Source: Sweltsa coloradensis (Eukaryota > Arthropoda > Insecta > Plecoptera > Chloroperlidae). Taken from it: a stretch of DNA of 64,000 bases. Under the pieces are notes generated by a model. The model made no database searches. It had not been told where the DNA came from and was given only the letters and a program-made list of their open reading frames with translations. Position 1 is the stretch's first letter, and every line of letters begins with the position of its first letter. The stretch lies in contig JAMZAV010000108.1 of assembly GCA_024449915.1 (NCBI GenBank), positions 434,001 through 498,000 on the forward strand, given 5' to 3'. Made by a program: the position numbers and the translations under genes. This document shows positions 11,099 to 22,000 of the stretch, one piece after another.

Positions 11099-12140
11099 GT
11101 TTTCGTATAATAAATTTGACTACGTTATCATGCCCAAAGAGGCCCTTAAACCCTTATATTTTTGAACCCCACTCTACTATTCATCAAAATGTATGGAAAA
11201 CAAGCAGAACCTACAACAACGAGGCAACACGATGACACTCTACATGTTAGCTTTATCACGCAATATTGACACGTCCGCCACTGCCCGACAAGTCATCCAT
11301 AACACTCCCGGAGTGACCTGTGCCTCGCTGATAACGGCGTGCATTGTCCGCTGGCATTGTCAGTTGGTTAGGGAGGGTGAAGGATGAATGGGGAGCTAAA
11401 CTGCTTGTTGATGCATCGTCAGACGACAATCATGTGTATCGTTGCGTTGTTGTAATGGCTGTCAGCTTTGTACTTGCCTTCGCGGCGTCGTTCAGAGCAA
11501 GATTTAATACTTAATACATTCCAGACATTATAAATATCTATCCCGACCGTGGTTCAAAACCTTCTCTCCCACATTTATATTTATATTGCTGGATTGTATA
11601 TTTAAATAGTAACAATTTCTTCTTTTTTAGTGTTTCCCGACCAACAAAATTGAGAAAGAATAAGAGTTTCCAGAGAGCGAGATTTGTTACATGGTATGTA
11701 GGCATATAAGCCTTTCAAATTATATATGATATCACTAACACACGATATAGATAATATGGAAGTCACTATAAAAGTACTTTCCCATAGTCTATTGGTTTAA
11801 AATCAATATGTGACATATTGCTTTTCAAGTTGTTGGATTCTGTAAAAATCTGAATACATCAAAACCAATATGCATTTTCTGACTGATGTACACAAGTATA
11901 GCGTAATATATTGGGTAGTTATTTGAATTTCCATTTCAATATGCAAAAGTTGTATGCATCTACAATTCAAGAAAACGCGGAAATATTATGATCATGACAA
12001 ACGTCGAATACTTTATTTGGGTGGTAATAAAGTTTGTTTAATTTTTTCACAACTATCTACACACATCAACCCACTTAGGATTATTCTCGATTTGGATAGT
12101 CGGGAAAACACTCCCTAGGTGGAATTGTTGATATTTATTA
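11099..12140. other. No gene seen
   Basis: Unique AT-rich sequence. A 64-codon ORF near 11.2-11.4 kb has no supporting features. Confidence 0.6.
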
Positions 12141-12215
12141 CAGTTAAAAAATTAAAAAGTCCATTCTGACCGGGTTCGAACCCGGTTCAGGATGGATTTT
12201 GTAATTTCTGAATTG
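12141..12215 (+). repeat. Foldback repeat centred on a T-arm-like palindrome
   Basis: The perfect palindrome ACCGGGTTCGAACCCGGT lies in the centre. Imperfect inverted arms surround it (AAAAAGTCCATTCTG on the left, CAGGATGGATTTTGTAATTT on the right). The right arm matches the tail of the tRNA-bearing element at 36039. This may be a copy whose tRNA core has been reduced to the T-arm. Confidence 0.6.
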
Positions 12216-12327
12216 AAAAAAATATTATAATTAAATGTTGCTGGGCACATTAGAACGGGGAAGCAAAACAATGTGCTTATATATCATTTATGCATCAGTA
12301 AATAAAAGTTATAAATAGTTATTATCC

Positions 12328-12660
12328 ATGTCGATCATTATGGTCGGTTAGTTCGAGTCCCTGCTTCCAATCCAGAAGGTCTCGAGTTCTATTCCCACTT
12401 CATACAAAGTTTGTTTACAACTAATTGTACTTCAATTAATCATTACTGTTGTCGGGTATAACTGTGTAAACAGTGTCTTTAAAGCCGTACTAGCTACAAA
12501 TCACATAATCAATTTAATAAAGTTGTTCTGAAATAGCATTGATGATTCTAGGGTCACTCGTGAGTGAATTGAGTTCAACCACTTGGTCGCTGTATCTTAC
12601 TTGAAATACCTACATATGGTTGGCCATAATTCGCGTTTCGATGACGTCAGTACCAAAAGG
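12328..12660 (+). repeat. Diverged SINE with tRNA-Gly-like head (type 1)
   Basis: CTGCTTCCAATCCAGAAGGT and GAGTTCTATTCCC match the anticodon arm and B-box region of the better copy at 41961. The body (GTTGTTCTGAAAT, TTGATGATTCTAGGGTCACTCG) also follows that copy. Much diverged and without a clear tail. Confidence 0.55.
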
Positions 12661-13511
12661 GTTGGCTTCGTAAACTTTTAATTATAGCACGAAACTGGAA
12701 ATCAATTATATGGCTAAATGAATAGACTCTCAATACAAAAACGTTATTTCATTTTGTAATTTCACATTCTGGTACTTGCTTTTTGTTATTCGTGTAGTTA
12801 ATTACAAATATGAATCATTTAAGAAAAATACGGCGAAACTAAAATATCAGTCATATAATAAAATATCGAATCTAGGGATTGAACATCAGTAGGACGAAAT
12901 ATATTGCTGCTACGTACAATTTAATTCAGATAGCTGATACGAGTGTATCCAGGGTTTTTGTTCAAGTCAGATGACATATACTAGGGCAGCAGAAGCTTCT
13001 GGGTTATAAAAAGCTCAAAGTCATAAAACACATGACCGAGCTAGATACTGGGGTGGGGACTTTTGTTTTTAGCGAGATGGCAACCCTGGCCTGGGGAATC
13101 CCGGCGAGCCGTTGGTCTTGGCGCGTCGCTCCGCTATCACCAGCGTCTTTTTTCAAACAGATTTCGGCCAAGATTTAAAGTAATCTTTCGAACGATCGTT
13201 GCTAGGGTGGAAAATGTCTTATGTGCGGTAATCGATATTGTTTTGGGTGGGGGGGGGGGGGAGGGGGGGGGGGTCGAGAACGTGGATAAGGTGTCTTGAG
13301 ACAATCTCTAAGTACCGGTAGATGGTTCTATGGTTTTAAAGAGGTGCTAAAAAATAGTTTTAAGAATATAACCATATTTTCCTAAACCAACTTCTTTTAA
13401 AGTGTAAACTTAAAGTGTGCCGTTTGAAAATGAACAAGCACAGGTACGGGATTATCCAAACTAGGGAGCTAAGACCTTCGATATTGCTACACGCTTGATC
13501 CAGCTTTCGCT
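12661..13511. other. No gene seen; G-rich tract inside
   Basis: No supported ORF. A poly-G stretch at 13248-13273 gives quadruplex potential on the plus strand. Confidence 0.6.
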
Positions 13512-13715
13512 AATGGTGAAGGTGCTGTGTAAATGAATAATCAAACTTTTTGGGGGGATATCTGAGCCTCCTTACCCAAAGGTCACCAGAAACATTGTGC
13601 ATTATCCTTGTTGCAGAGCAAAAAAGGTCAACGCATGTTAATCAAAGGTCGTGTTCTGTTTTTATCGCGAGACGAAACACACGCACAAAAGGAAGGACGT
13701 ACGAAGAAGTGATGA
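13512..13715 (+). mobile_element. Family Z short repeat, copy 3 (diverged)
   Basis: It keeps the block order AAGGTCACCAGAAAC, GTCAACGCATGTTAATC, CGCGAGACGAAACACACGCA and GAAGTGATG of the copies at 9580 and 10502. The initial motif is worn to ATGGTGAAGGTGCTG. Confidence 0.6.
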
Positions 13716-15082
13716 TAACAGATGCACCTACTACATACGTGACAAAACATAAAATTACTTCTAAACAATTAAAACTAAGATTGGCATTGATAAACAGATT
13801 TTCCAAAGGTAGTTCGAGATTGAAGGCATTGATTTAAAGAGCACCCTTTGTCTTTATGATTGTTACCAATATAAAGCTATACTTTCGTAAATTTATAAAT
13901 AAAGGAACGAATCTGGCTTTAAAAACTGGTTTAAACAAAACGTTATAGTTTCAATATATAAAATTAATTAAAATGGGTTAAAAATATATAACAATGGGTT
14001 TAATGGTGTTTTTCAATGACCACCTATCATTTGCATATTTGTTTCTTACATTTATTGTTGTAAATGTATATAAAAATAACATTTTAATATATTTTTTATA
14101 AAATGATGTTTCAGGGGAGATCCCACCAGTTTTGGAAATTGGATAGTGTTTTGTAATGTATCTTAGTGAACGCAACGTACTATACTTTAGACTTACAGTG
14201 TGTCGTTAACTGTTATTAGTACGGTCTTATATAACGTTGTTCAAGAGGAAAATACTTAGGATAAAACGCTAGTTCTTGCCAAGAGCTAAAACAGAATCTA
14301 ACTCGTGGTCAATACTCTTCTTCATAACTAGGTCGCCGAGTCGAGGTAAACGAAGAATTAAGTGGCTATTTCACGTGGGAAATGAAAAATCATAAATTGA
14401 TAGTCTAGAAGAGATTGAAAATTTGTTGGCCGATTCCAAATGTTGATCGATTTGGTTTTAAGTAGTAACGAACTCAAAAGGTAACTTTCAAAAAAACTTC
14501 AAAATCATCCTCATGTTGCACCACGGATATAATATACAAATTTAATTCAATTAAGAAAACATTCTTGACAATATAAGGAACATTTAGAGGAAAATATTGA
14601 ACAAGTGACATTGTTTTAAACTTAAATTTGAACACGTATTGATTCACTTCGAACAAAAGCCACAAATTCATCTAATATTGATGTTTGTTACACTGTGTTA
14701 TTAACCATAACTTCTTTGAAACTACCACTAACACTTACCATTTATTAAATATATAAATATATATATTTATCAATAAAAATGTCATCAACGGGTAGAGAGA
14801 CACGCAGAATTTCTTTCTTTAAATGCCATTGAATAAGGTTTTAAAAAACATCAATCCAAGTATTAAACAGGTAACCAATATTGAGCAAAAATGATCACAC
14901 TGATGAATTTCGTTATTAAATAAATAAAATGAATTAAATTTGTTTTTAAATATAAATATATAATATAAAATATAACATTATATACAATAGAATAGAATGT
15001 ACTTTGTACTGCTATTAACTTGGAACAACATGGGTGTCCAATATTCATTGGCTAGACATGATTTGGTTTATTTGGATTAAGG
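13716..15082. other. No gene seen
   Basis: Strongly AT-rich. Three minus-strand ORFs of about 60-65 codons have low-complexity composition and no domains. Confidence 0.6.
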
Positions 15083-15440
15083 ACGCGTCAACCGTTAGGT
15101 CATAATGCACCACTCTAGCGTAAGGGGAGGGGGGGGAGGAGGGGCCCATGCTGGTCAGAACCAGCCACGGGTAAGGGGAGGAAGGGGGGTTTCTCACGTC
15201 GCGGTCGTCATCGTCTTTGTCATCGTTCGTTGTGTCATTGTCATCGTCGCCGGGGGGTCGTCAAGGGAAGGGAGCAAGGTCCCCGACGACGATTGCCAGA
15301 GCTCGCCTCTAGTTTCGGGGAGTAAGATACTCCGCTCTTACTAGCTGATGTTTGCGAGGTGGACTTTTTCTCTTAAATCGCTTTTACGATTAGCAGAGCC
15401 ATGCTCTGGGCCAGTTCTACCCCGGGCCCAGACGGGAAAT
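15083..15440 (-). repeat. GC-rich repeat with Asp-rich reading frame, copy 1
   Basis: Read on the minus strand, this matches the plus-strand segment at 38750-39170. Both share CCCGTCTGGG, CGTCGTCGGG, CTCCTTCCCTTTGAC-like sequence and a run of GAC/GAT codons giving GDDDNDTTNDDKDDDD. This copy has a stop in the frame. Its left end (15083-15120) resembles the interior of the ACTAGGG-ended MITEs (ACGCGTCAAC, CATAATGCACCACTCTAGC). It could be an old coding fragment of a mobile element; function unknown. Confidence 0.45.
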
Positions 15441-15633
15441 AATCAATGAAAAGATTCTATAACTAAAAGAATTTACTACTAGATACGAAAAAATTTAGAC
15501 ACGCCAAAAGTAATTGTTTTGTAGTTCTGTTTTGCAATTTAAATTAAAATAATTTACTTTTGATCAGTATAAAATAAACAAGGAACTAACAGTATAGAAA
15601 GGTAAGTGCGTGTTTTCCACGTCTACTTACAAA

Positions 15634-15823
15634 CACAAATCACATCCCTTGTCTTTGTTGCGAACATAAAGAGGGATAATCTCTTACTCATCCCGCTTTG
15701 AAGACTTTGTTTCCCTTTAATGGACACATCGGCTTTAAACCCGTCTGAACCGAACACAGCAGTCAAACATATAGTAACCAATTCATATAATAACAGTGCG
15801 ACTGCCGATACCACACACTAAAC
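15634..15823 (-). other. Candidate internal exon (unrecognised)
   Basis: On the minus strand, TTTTGTTGTTTAG resembles a splice acceptor. It is followed by an open frame of about 63 codons and TTTGTAAGTAG, a near-consensus donor. The encoded peptide starts hydrophobic (VSAVALLLYELVTICLTAVF) and ends basic. There is no ATG at the start of the frame, which suits an internal exon rather than a complete gene. No homology recognised; chance is quite possible. Confidence 0.2.
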
Positions 15824-17180
15824 AACAAAACCAGCTAAAATGAAACCAAAATAACTCCTCTCGCACCACTGGCTAAAGAGAAACGAATGAACGTACAGTA
15901 GCAGTTTCCTCTACTCGGATTCGTTTGGACGGAAAATGCGGAAAATGATGTAAAAAGAACATGAACTGGATCGTAAAAGACAGGCAGTCATAAACCAGTT
16001 AACACGAGTGAACATAGGGGCTAAAGAACAAGTTTATTGCTACTCAACTAATTAGTTGATTTTAATTTTATTGAAATTTCATCATTCGGAAAATCCTCAA
16101 ATGCCTAACGTGAGTTTCTCGCACGGGCGTTTTACTTATTCTTCAGTTCACTTCTTTGAGCATTACATAGATTTAAGGTAGAAGATTTAATGTTTACGCT
16201 TAAGTAAGTCCTATACTAGAATTAAAGTTTTCTAAAATAGGCTTATAGGCCCGGTTCGCTTGATTGCTACATATGAGAACCCCATGATATAACAATACGT
16301 AATCCACTGTTTTATCCCAATATTTAATAACTATTTTATTATTTTTATACCAGTGACATCAATAAACACAAAAAATCGTTTTCACTAATTATCATTATTC
16401 TGAAATAATCTATCCTTGTGATCTCTCATGGATAATAACATCACCTTACCACTTTTTATGTATGTATTAATTTACTAAACAGATTTCAGTTACAAAACTA
16501 ATTAACAAAGGAGGACAACTAAATTAAATTAATTGATAATGAATATTATTTACATCAATGCATCAATGAATTTACTTTTTCTGTGATCATCCATGAAGAA
16601 TGTAGAATTAGATTAGAATTGTAAATATATTACAACTTGAGACGGGATGTTTCGTCGTGTCGTTATGGGGAGTAATCTTAAATTATATAAATTATTGTAC
16701 AATTGTACAATTATGTCGGATCGCGAAAGTATAAATTGTGAACAAACTTCAATATTGTTTATAATTTGTATGCGTTATATGGTAATTATGATTCACTAGA
16801 CAAAGTAATGGTCCGTCTTGTTGTACTTTCTCGTGTTTCGCGAGACTGAACGATGTGATACACGAGATCTCGAGAGACAAGCGCTCTGTAGCTTCTATTA
16901 CTCGCATCGATAGCGGTCGCGAGTCCAAAGCTCTTCTTGTGGGGATTTACGCTAAGAGCTTAGGCTAACTTGGTGGAAGTAATATTTCGCCACGAAAAAG
17001 TTGGTTAAGTTTTTGGAGGATGCTAAGGGGGTGGGAGGTTTAAAGACGACTAATCAAGAAATTTGTCTACCATGAAGGTTTTACAAATCTGTTTTGAATA
17101 TAGGATTTATAATATTTTTCATTGTATAAAAACTTCAAAGTAAAAATAAGATCTGTAGAACAGATAATAATAATAATTTT
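15824..17180. other. No gene seen
   Basis: Unique AT-rich sequence without supported ORFs or repeats. A short palindrome ATTGTACAATTGTACAAT lies near 16690-16710. Confidence 0.6.
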
Positions 17181-17373
17181 CGTGGGAAGCCTGCTTAGGG
17201 TGCAATTCATGCCCCACTACAGGTGTCTAACTAGGTATGTTGCGGATAGGATAATTGTGAAGGGATGTCCGAGGGCTGTTTAAGAGGACTCAATCCCTTG
17301 AATTCGCATTAACGACTGAGGAAAACATCGTATAAATCTTCAGTTAGGATTGCCGGTCTCGACGGGATTTGAA
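17181..17373 (-). repeat. SINE-like repeat (type 2), copy 2, head truncated
   Basis: It matches 10879-11060 over CGTGGGAAGCCTGC, GTGAAGGGATGTCCGAGGGC and AACGACTGAGGAAAACATCG, ending at GACGGGATTTGAAATC. The tRNA-like head is missing. A type 1 SINE tail starts only about 12 bp further on. Confidence 0.65.
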
Positions 17374-17384
17374 ATCAACACTAT

Positions 17385-17475
17385 TGATCGCTTTGGTTTA
17401 ATATCCCCCACTAAAAATCAGTTGTATGACTGAGTGGAGACTGTAATTACGAATGTATTTTTTATTTATTTATTA
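17385..17475 (+). repeat. Type 1 SINE 3' fragment
   Basis: TTGATCGCTTTGGTTTAATA, TCCCCCACTAAAAATCAGTT and GACTGAGTGGAGACTGTAAT match the last 90 bp of the SINE at 41961, ending in a TTTATTTATTTA tail. Confidence 0.65.
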
Positions 17476-18828
17476 TCGTGATCATAGTATGGTTTCAATT
17501 AAAAAACTTTTACTGCGCTCTCTTTTCTTTTCTCTGATGCGCACTTTTGTAACATGCGTGCTCAAAATTAGGTAACACGTAATGTAATTTCTTGAGGTCT
17601 GTTTAGAGTCAATTAAATCACATTTCTTTTTCATTACTGAAATTATCAACGCAGTTTTGATGTAAGATTCCCAACATTGTCTATGCTGTAGGAACTAATT
17701 TCGATTCATGTTTATGAAGAAAATAACCAATAAAACTAAGGTTGAACTGCATATTTAACAATATTTTGTGAGCAATTTATTCGAAGTCAATTTACTATTG
17801 ACTTATTTCTTACGAAAGCTCTTAAAACCAAAACGATTTAAATATTTCTGCAGATGTTGCAAACCAAGATCCCGCACGCTAGTGTCGTGCCACTTCTCTG
17901 GCCGGCTGGATATACTGACATCTTTATGGCGTGGAACAGACCTGGGCTATTCTCCTGCCATTAAACTGACCAACTACTGATATTTATCACCCGACCTAAT
18001 GAAGGTTAAGGGAAGAGGTAGTATTTAATTGCCTCTTGATAATGGAACCACCGTATGGTTATGATATGAATGGTTTGCTGGACAATTCGAAGCTGTAGAA
18101 TAGCTGCTTTAGTGTACCATCTCAATCCTTTGGTGTTGTGTAATTAACCACATAATTTAACTAAAACATCCACAGTAAGGGGTGATATCCTACCAGTAAT
18201 CCAGAGATTGTGCTTTAATTGAGACACATTTCCTAGTTTCTCGAAAACTTACACTTGAGTTCAAATATTTTAACAAACAATTTAATTTCACTCGTTATTC
18301 TATTATAGACAGAAATATTTGAGATATCATATATTGGGCAGGTCTTTTCACAGTGTTTTAATTCTTCAAAGCCAAACGTTTTGGTACGATTGTACGTACC
18401 ATCATCTGGGGAATACAGAAACGCTTAGCTTTTAAGTATTCGAACACGGTGAAATGACATGCAAAATATATATTATTTTTAAACAATCTAATACCAAAAC
18501 GCTAATAAATGTTAAATAAACTATAAAGTGTTGTTAATCATTTCGATGTGTTCGATAATTGATGCCAAAGTTTTAATACGACTGTGCGTACAATCGAATG
18601 ACTAAATATATTTTTTTGGTCTGTAAAAGCATAAAATTTGAAAATAAATGTGTGTTATCAAGTATTTTGTTTTTATTTAATGTTATCATCATTCGAATTA
18701 CTTCTCGACATTAAAGAAATTGAATATGTTTTATTTCATTTTGTGTTAAAATGTTTACATGTGGTAAACGACTTACCTAATAACTACACCTACAAGACAA
18801 CCATATTCAAAGTAAAAAATCCAGTTCT
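17476..18828. other. No gene seen
   Basis: AT-rich. A small ORF (17768-17980) has no recognisable motif. GGTACGATTGTACGTACC at about 18383 is a local palindrome. Confidence 0.6.
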
Positions 18829-18877
18829 AGAGTTAAATAATCTCTCAGTATAGTATACTGAGAGATTATCTAACTCT
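18829..18877. other. 49-nt near-perfect palindrome
   Basis: AGAGTTAAATAATCTCTCAG reads into its inverted copy ending at 18877, with a single mismatch pair and no spacer. It can form a long hairpin or cruciform. It stands alone and is not shared with the other repeats in the window. Confidence 0.75.
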
Positions 18878-19800
18878 TGCTGAGTATAGTGTCAACTTTA
18901 CTGAGAAGGAAATACGGAAATGTAGGAAATTACATGTCACGAAAAGATGAAGTTGATATTTCAAGGACCTACGACACAAAATGTCGATCGATATATTATG
19001 ATGCTGAAGTTGACCAACTCTTATAACCCGGCTAATTGTGACTTGTATTTATTTATAAAAATATCTTTGTTTGAGAAAGACTTTTGAAGAAAATTTTATT
19101 TAATAACAAGAACAGAGAAGAAAAAATATTAACCATCAAATACCTTGCGTTAATTTTATTAAAAAATGTCATAGATAACAAGTAAAATTCTAAAAAATCA
19201 TTTTCAATATATAAAATACCTGTTTTACTACTATTATCTTCTACATTCTTCTACATTCTACTAACACTAGAGAGAAGCCGTCTGTCAGGTAGATAAGAAT
19301 CGAAACGATGATCATCCGAATGAAATCCATGTTTAATATATTATTTACAGAGACAATCCTAACATAATATATAAATAAAGTAAAAATTAAAATTACATTA
19401 ATATACCTACAAATTAACAAATAATTATATGGTGATGAACACTAAACAAATACATCAAAATTATAAGTGCAACAAAACATAAGAGAAAATAATGTTCATG
19501 TAAAAATATTAACAGGATGTGTTTATAAAAGAATAGAGAGGGAAATGCTAATGACCTTCAACTGCAGTTCAATCACGGATTGATTTTTCAAAATAATTAA
19601 AATCATAGATATGTCGAACTTTGGTCAATTAGGTAAATTATTATAAAATGGAGGTGAACGAAAGGTGCTAGATTTACGAGTAGATGCTTGGTTCATCTGT
19701 TCGACCAGTTGAGTGGATAAAATCTGGTATTCAAATGCCATAAGTTCTAATACACACCTGTTCTACATTCAGTTAGCTCACTAACTTAGTGAACTTTCCC
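18878..19800. other. No gene seen
   Basis: AT-rich unique sequence immediately before the LINE remnant. It may include further decayed LINE sequence, but I cannot read it. Confidence 0.5.
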
Positions 19801-19808
19801 CTGTTTTA

Positions 19809-20126
19809 GTGAGTAAACCACAACATTTGAAACTTCAGAAAGTTATTAATCCAATTCTCAACAGAGCCACTAGAGTTTATAGTTACTATAGAGTACCACG
19901 AACTCTATTGTATGGCACCATCGCTTTGCAAACTCATTGGTTATCTGCTCATTTACTGTTTAACGTTAATAATATTATTCATAACAAACTAAACAAACAT
20001 GGCGTCAATATAAACAAACTAACCAAACAACACACTAATTTTGTAGACCTAATAGACCAAAACCGAGACTATATTATATATAATGTTATAATGAAGTCAA
20101 ATTCACCATATTATGTAATAAACTAA
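19809..20126 (+). pseudogene. C-terminal remnant of a second LINE ORF2
   Basis: A 105-codon frame that opens after a stop with GTG, so it is a fragment rather than a gene. LKLQKVINPILNRATRVYSY, followed by LQTHWLSAHLLFNV and IIHNKL, resembles the region after the RT catalytic core in CR1/L2/Jockey-type elements (LQK..NRA.R and L..LHWL.....I patterns). The last codons (KSNSPYYVIN) are matched by a worn copy at 55681-55724. In both places they precede the same minisatellite-bearing tail. The 5' part of the element is absent, as usual for LINE insertions. Confidence 0.55.
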
Positions 20127-20470
20127 AATTCGAATAACAATGTTATATTAGATTGGTAAAGGTGCCGGGTAGACTTAACATTTTTATCTCCATAAGAATA
20201 GCATTGTTGGTGGAGGTGCCGGGTAGAGCGAGAAAATTTTTAGCTCCATAAGAATAGCATTGTTGGTGGAGGTGCCGGGTCCTTGATTTTATTTTATTAT
20301 TTACATTACGCGGAGAAAGAGGTATAATTAATGTTGTGGTATTTTTAAAAAGTGTAGCACACGTGGCGGTGAATTTATTAATTGTGTTTCAAATATATAG
20401 GTCGGAGTACTATAAGCAACAAATAGCATGTCGGTACTTGTACTTGCTCTCACAATCTCTTGTATTTTGT
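20127..20470 (+). mobile_element. LINE 3' tail with minisatellite, copy 2
   Basis: This is the continuation of the LINE remnant. Three GGTGCCGGGT units at 20155-20282 are separated by CTCCATAAGAATAGCATTGT. A tail with GTGGCGGTGAATTTATTA and GTACTTGCTCTCACAATC follows. A type 1 SINE begins directly at its end. Confidence 0.6.
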
Positions 20471-20919
20471 GTGGTTCGTTTGCCTTGTAATTAGAGGCTC
20501 TGCTTCCAATGCAGAAGGTCAAGGGTTCGATTTTCGCTCTAGGCAGAAGTTTTCAAACTTTTAATGTGGACTTAAATCCTCAGTTCTTGGCTGTGGATTT
20601 TGTAAATTGTGATTTCAAGCCGTCCTAGCAACGAGGCACATAATAAATTCTAAGGCGGTTCCGTTTCAGCTGTGCTGCTTTTGGAGCTGTCTGCAGGTGG
20701 AATCGTGTCCAGTTTGATTGATTGGTGTTTCATACTAAAATATGTCTGTCTCTAGTTGGTCATTGTTCGCTCGCCGATGATGTTGGCGCCTACAGGGTTG
20801 GCTTGGTCGGCTTTAAATTTAATGTCCCCCACAGAAAACCAGTTCTGTGGCTGAGTGGGAAGACCAAATATGAACTTATCTATTTTATTTCTCTATATTA
20901 TATTTTATTTTATACAGGT
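20471..20919 (+). repeat. Type 1 SINE, nearly full length
   Basis: The tRNA-Gly-like head has TGCTTCCAATGCAGAAGGTC and the B box GGTTCGATTTTC. The body runs through GCCGTCCTAGCAACGAGGCA, GCCTACAGGGTTGGCTTGGT and TGTGGCTGAGTGGGAAGAC to an AT-rich tail. It is inserted at the end of a LINE tail. Orientation is the same as the copy at 41961. Confidence 0.75.
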
Positions 20920-21306
20920 ATGCCACATTCAGTGCATAGGTTTGTATTAAACTCTAGTTGTAAACTCAAATGTAAAAGACACGTACTAGGAAACGCTCAG
21001 TTGGACGCGTTGATAAGCGAGCACGTGCTATAGCTAGACCCACATTGCACATTTTTTAAAATTTTTAAATTTGCGACGTTCGCTGTCCACAGGGCCATGT
21101 TTCCAAAATTATTTATTATTGCCAAGGTATTTGGGTAAACCCGTGTGTAAACCTTTACTTTGTGGATAAAATCCACCGCCATCTAGATTACCTTGACTCC
21201 TTGGGAAAACTATTTAAACTCTTTGGATACAAATAATAGACTGCTTCCTCGAAAGTATTTTGATTACTTCTAGGTGGCAGTGCATTAGAAACTTCCCGCG
21301 TCTTTT

Positions 21307-21322
21307 CGTTGCCATGGCAACG
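21307..21322. promoter_or_regulatory. Perfect RFX X-box palindrome
   Basis: GTTGCCATGGCAAC matches the RFX consensus GTNRCCNNRGYAAC exactly, in both orientations. RFX factors use this site in ciliary and other genes. No exon is recognised nearby, and a decayed family B-like repeat follows within about 100 bp. It may be incidental or carried by a repeat. Confidence 0.4.
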
Positions 21323-21419
21323 TTACTTTTGTTATAATGTAATTTCCATCTACTACTTATCGGATCAAAATAAAATTAACATATTCGTGACCGGACGGAC
21401 ATTCTAAATGATTTGGCTA

Positions 21420-21689
21420 TCTCAGATTTTGTCGCCGTTTAGTTTGAAAAAAAAAACTTTCGATTAACTTTAATGTAACTTTTTAACTTTTTGAACGATT
21501 TTGCCACAAAACTAATGGCATTCAATCGAGAACGAAGCTTGCGGATGGTCAAAATTTCAACTCGATCCGAGCCTCCGTTCGAACGTTATGGCGAGACATA
21601 CAAACAAAACAAAAACAAAACAAAAAACAAAACCAGTGACTAATTTTTCCGGCAGAGTCAAATGGAAACGCTCGCTTCGCTCGCTTAAC
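21420..21689 (-). mobile_element. Diverged relative of families A/B
   Basis: The end GTCAAATGGAAACGCTCGCTTCGCTCGCTTAAC and the A-rich CAAACAAAACAAAAAC stretch parallel the 5' side of the A and B elements. So does GATCCGAGCCTCCGTTCGAACG. The opposite (hairpin) end is not recognised. Confidence 0.45.
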
Positions 21690-22000
21690 AAATAAAAAAA
21701 TTGCCTCCACATAGTCTACAACACATACAATGTACCAGTGTAACTAATTTCTACAAAATTAAGTTCATGTATGATTTAATTAATAATTTTGTATGGGAAA
21801 TTTAAGAAACCATACCGTGCTAAGTGGTACGGCTGTTTAGTTCGTCTGCTAAAGAGGGAAGCCTTACTGCACAAAATTACAGAATGTTTATTTACATCTT
21901 ATTAAGATGAACACTTGGTTTTGTTGGAACTTTAAACTGCACGCACAAACTTCAAAATAAGATTATTAGATTTTTTGTTGCAGAAGTTAATTAATAACTC

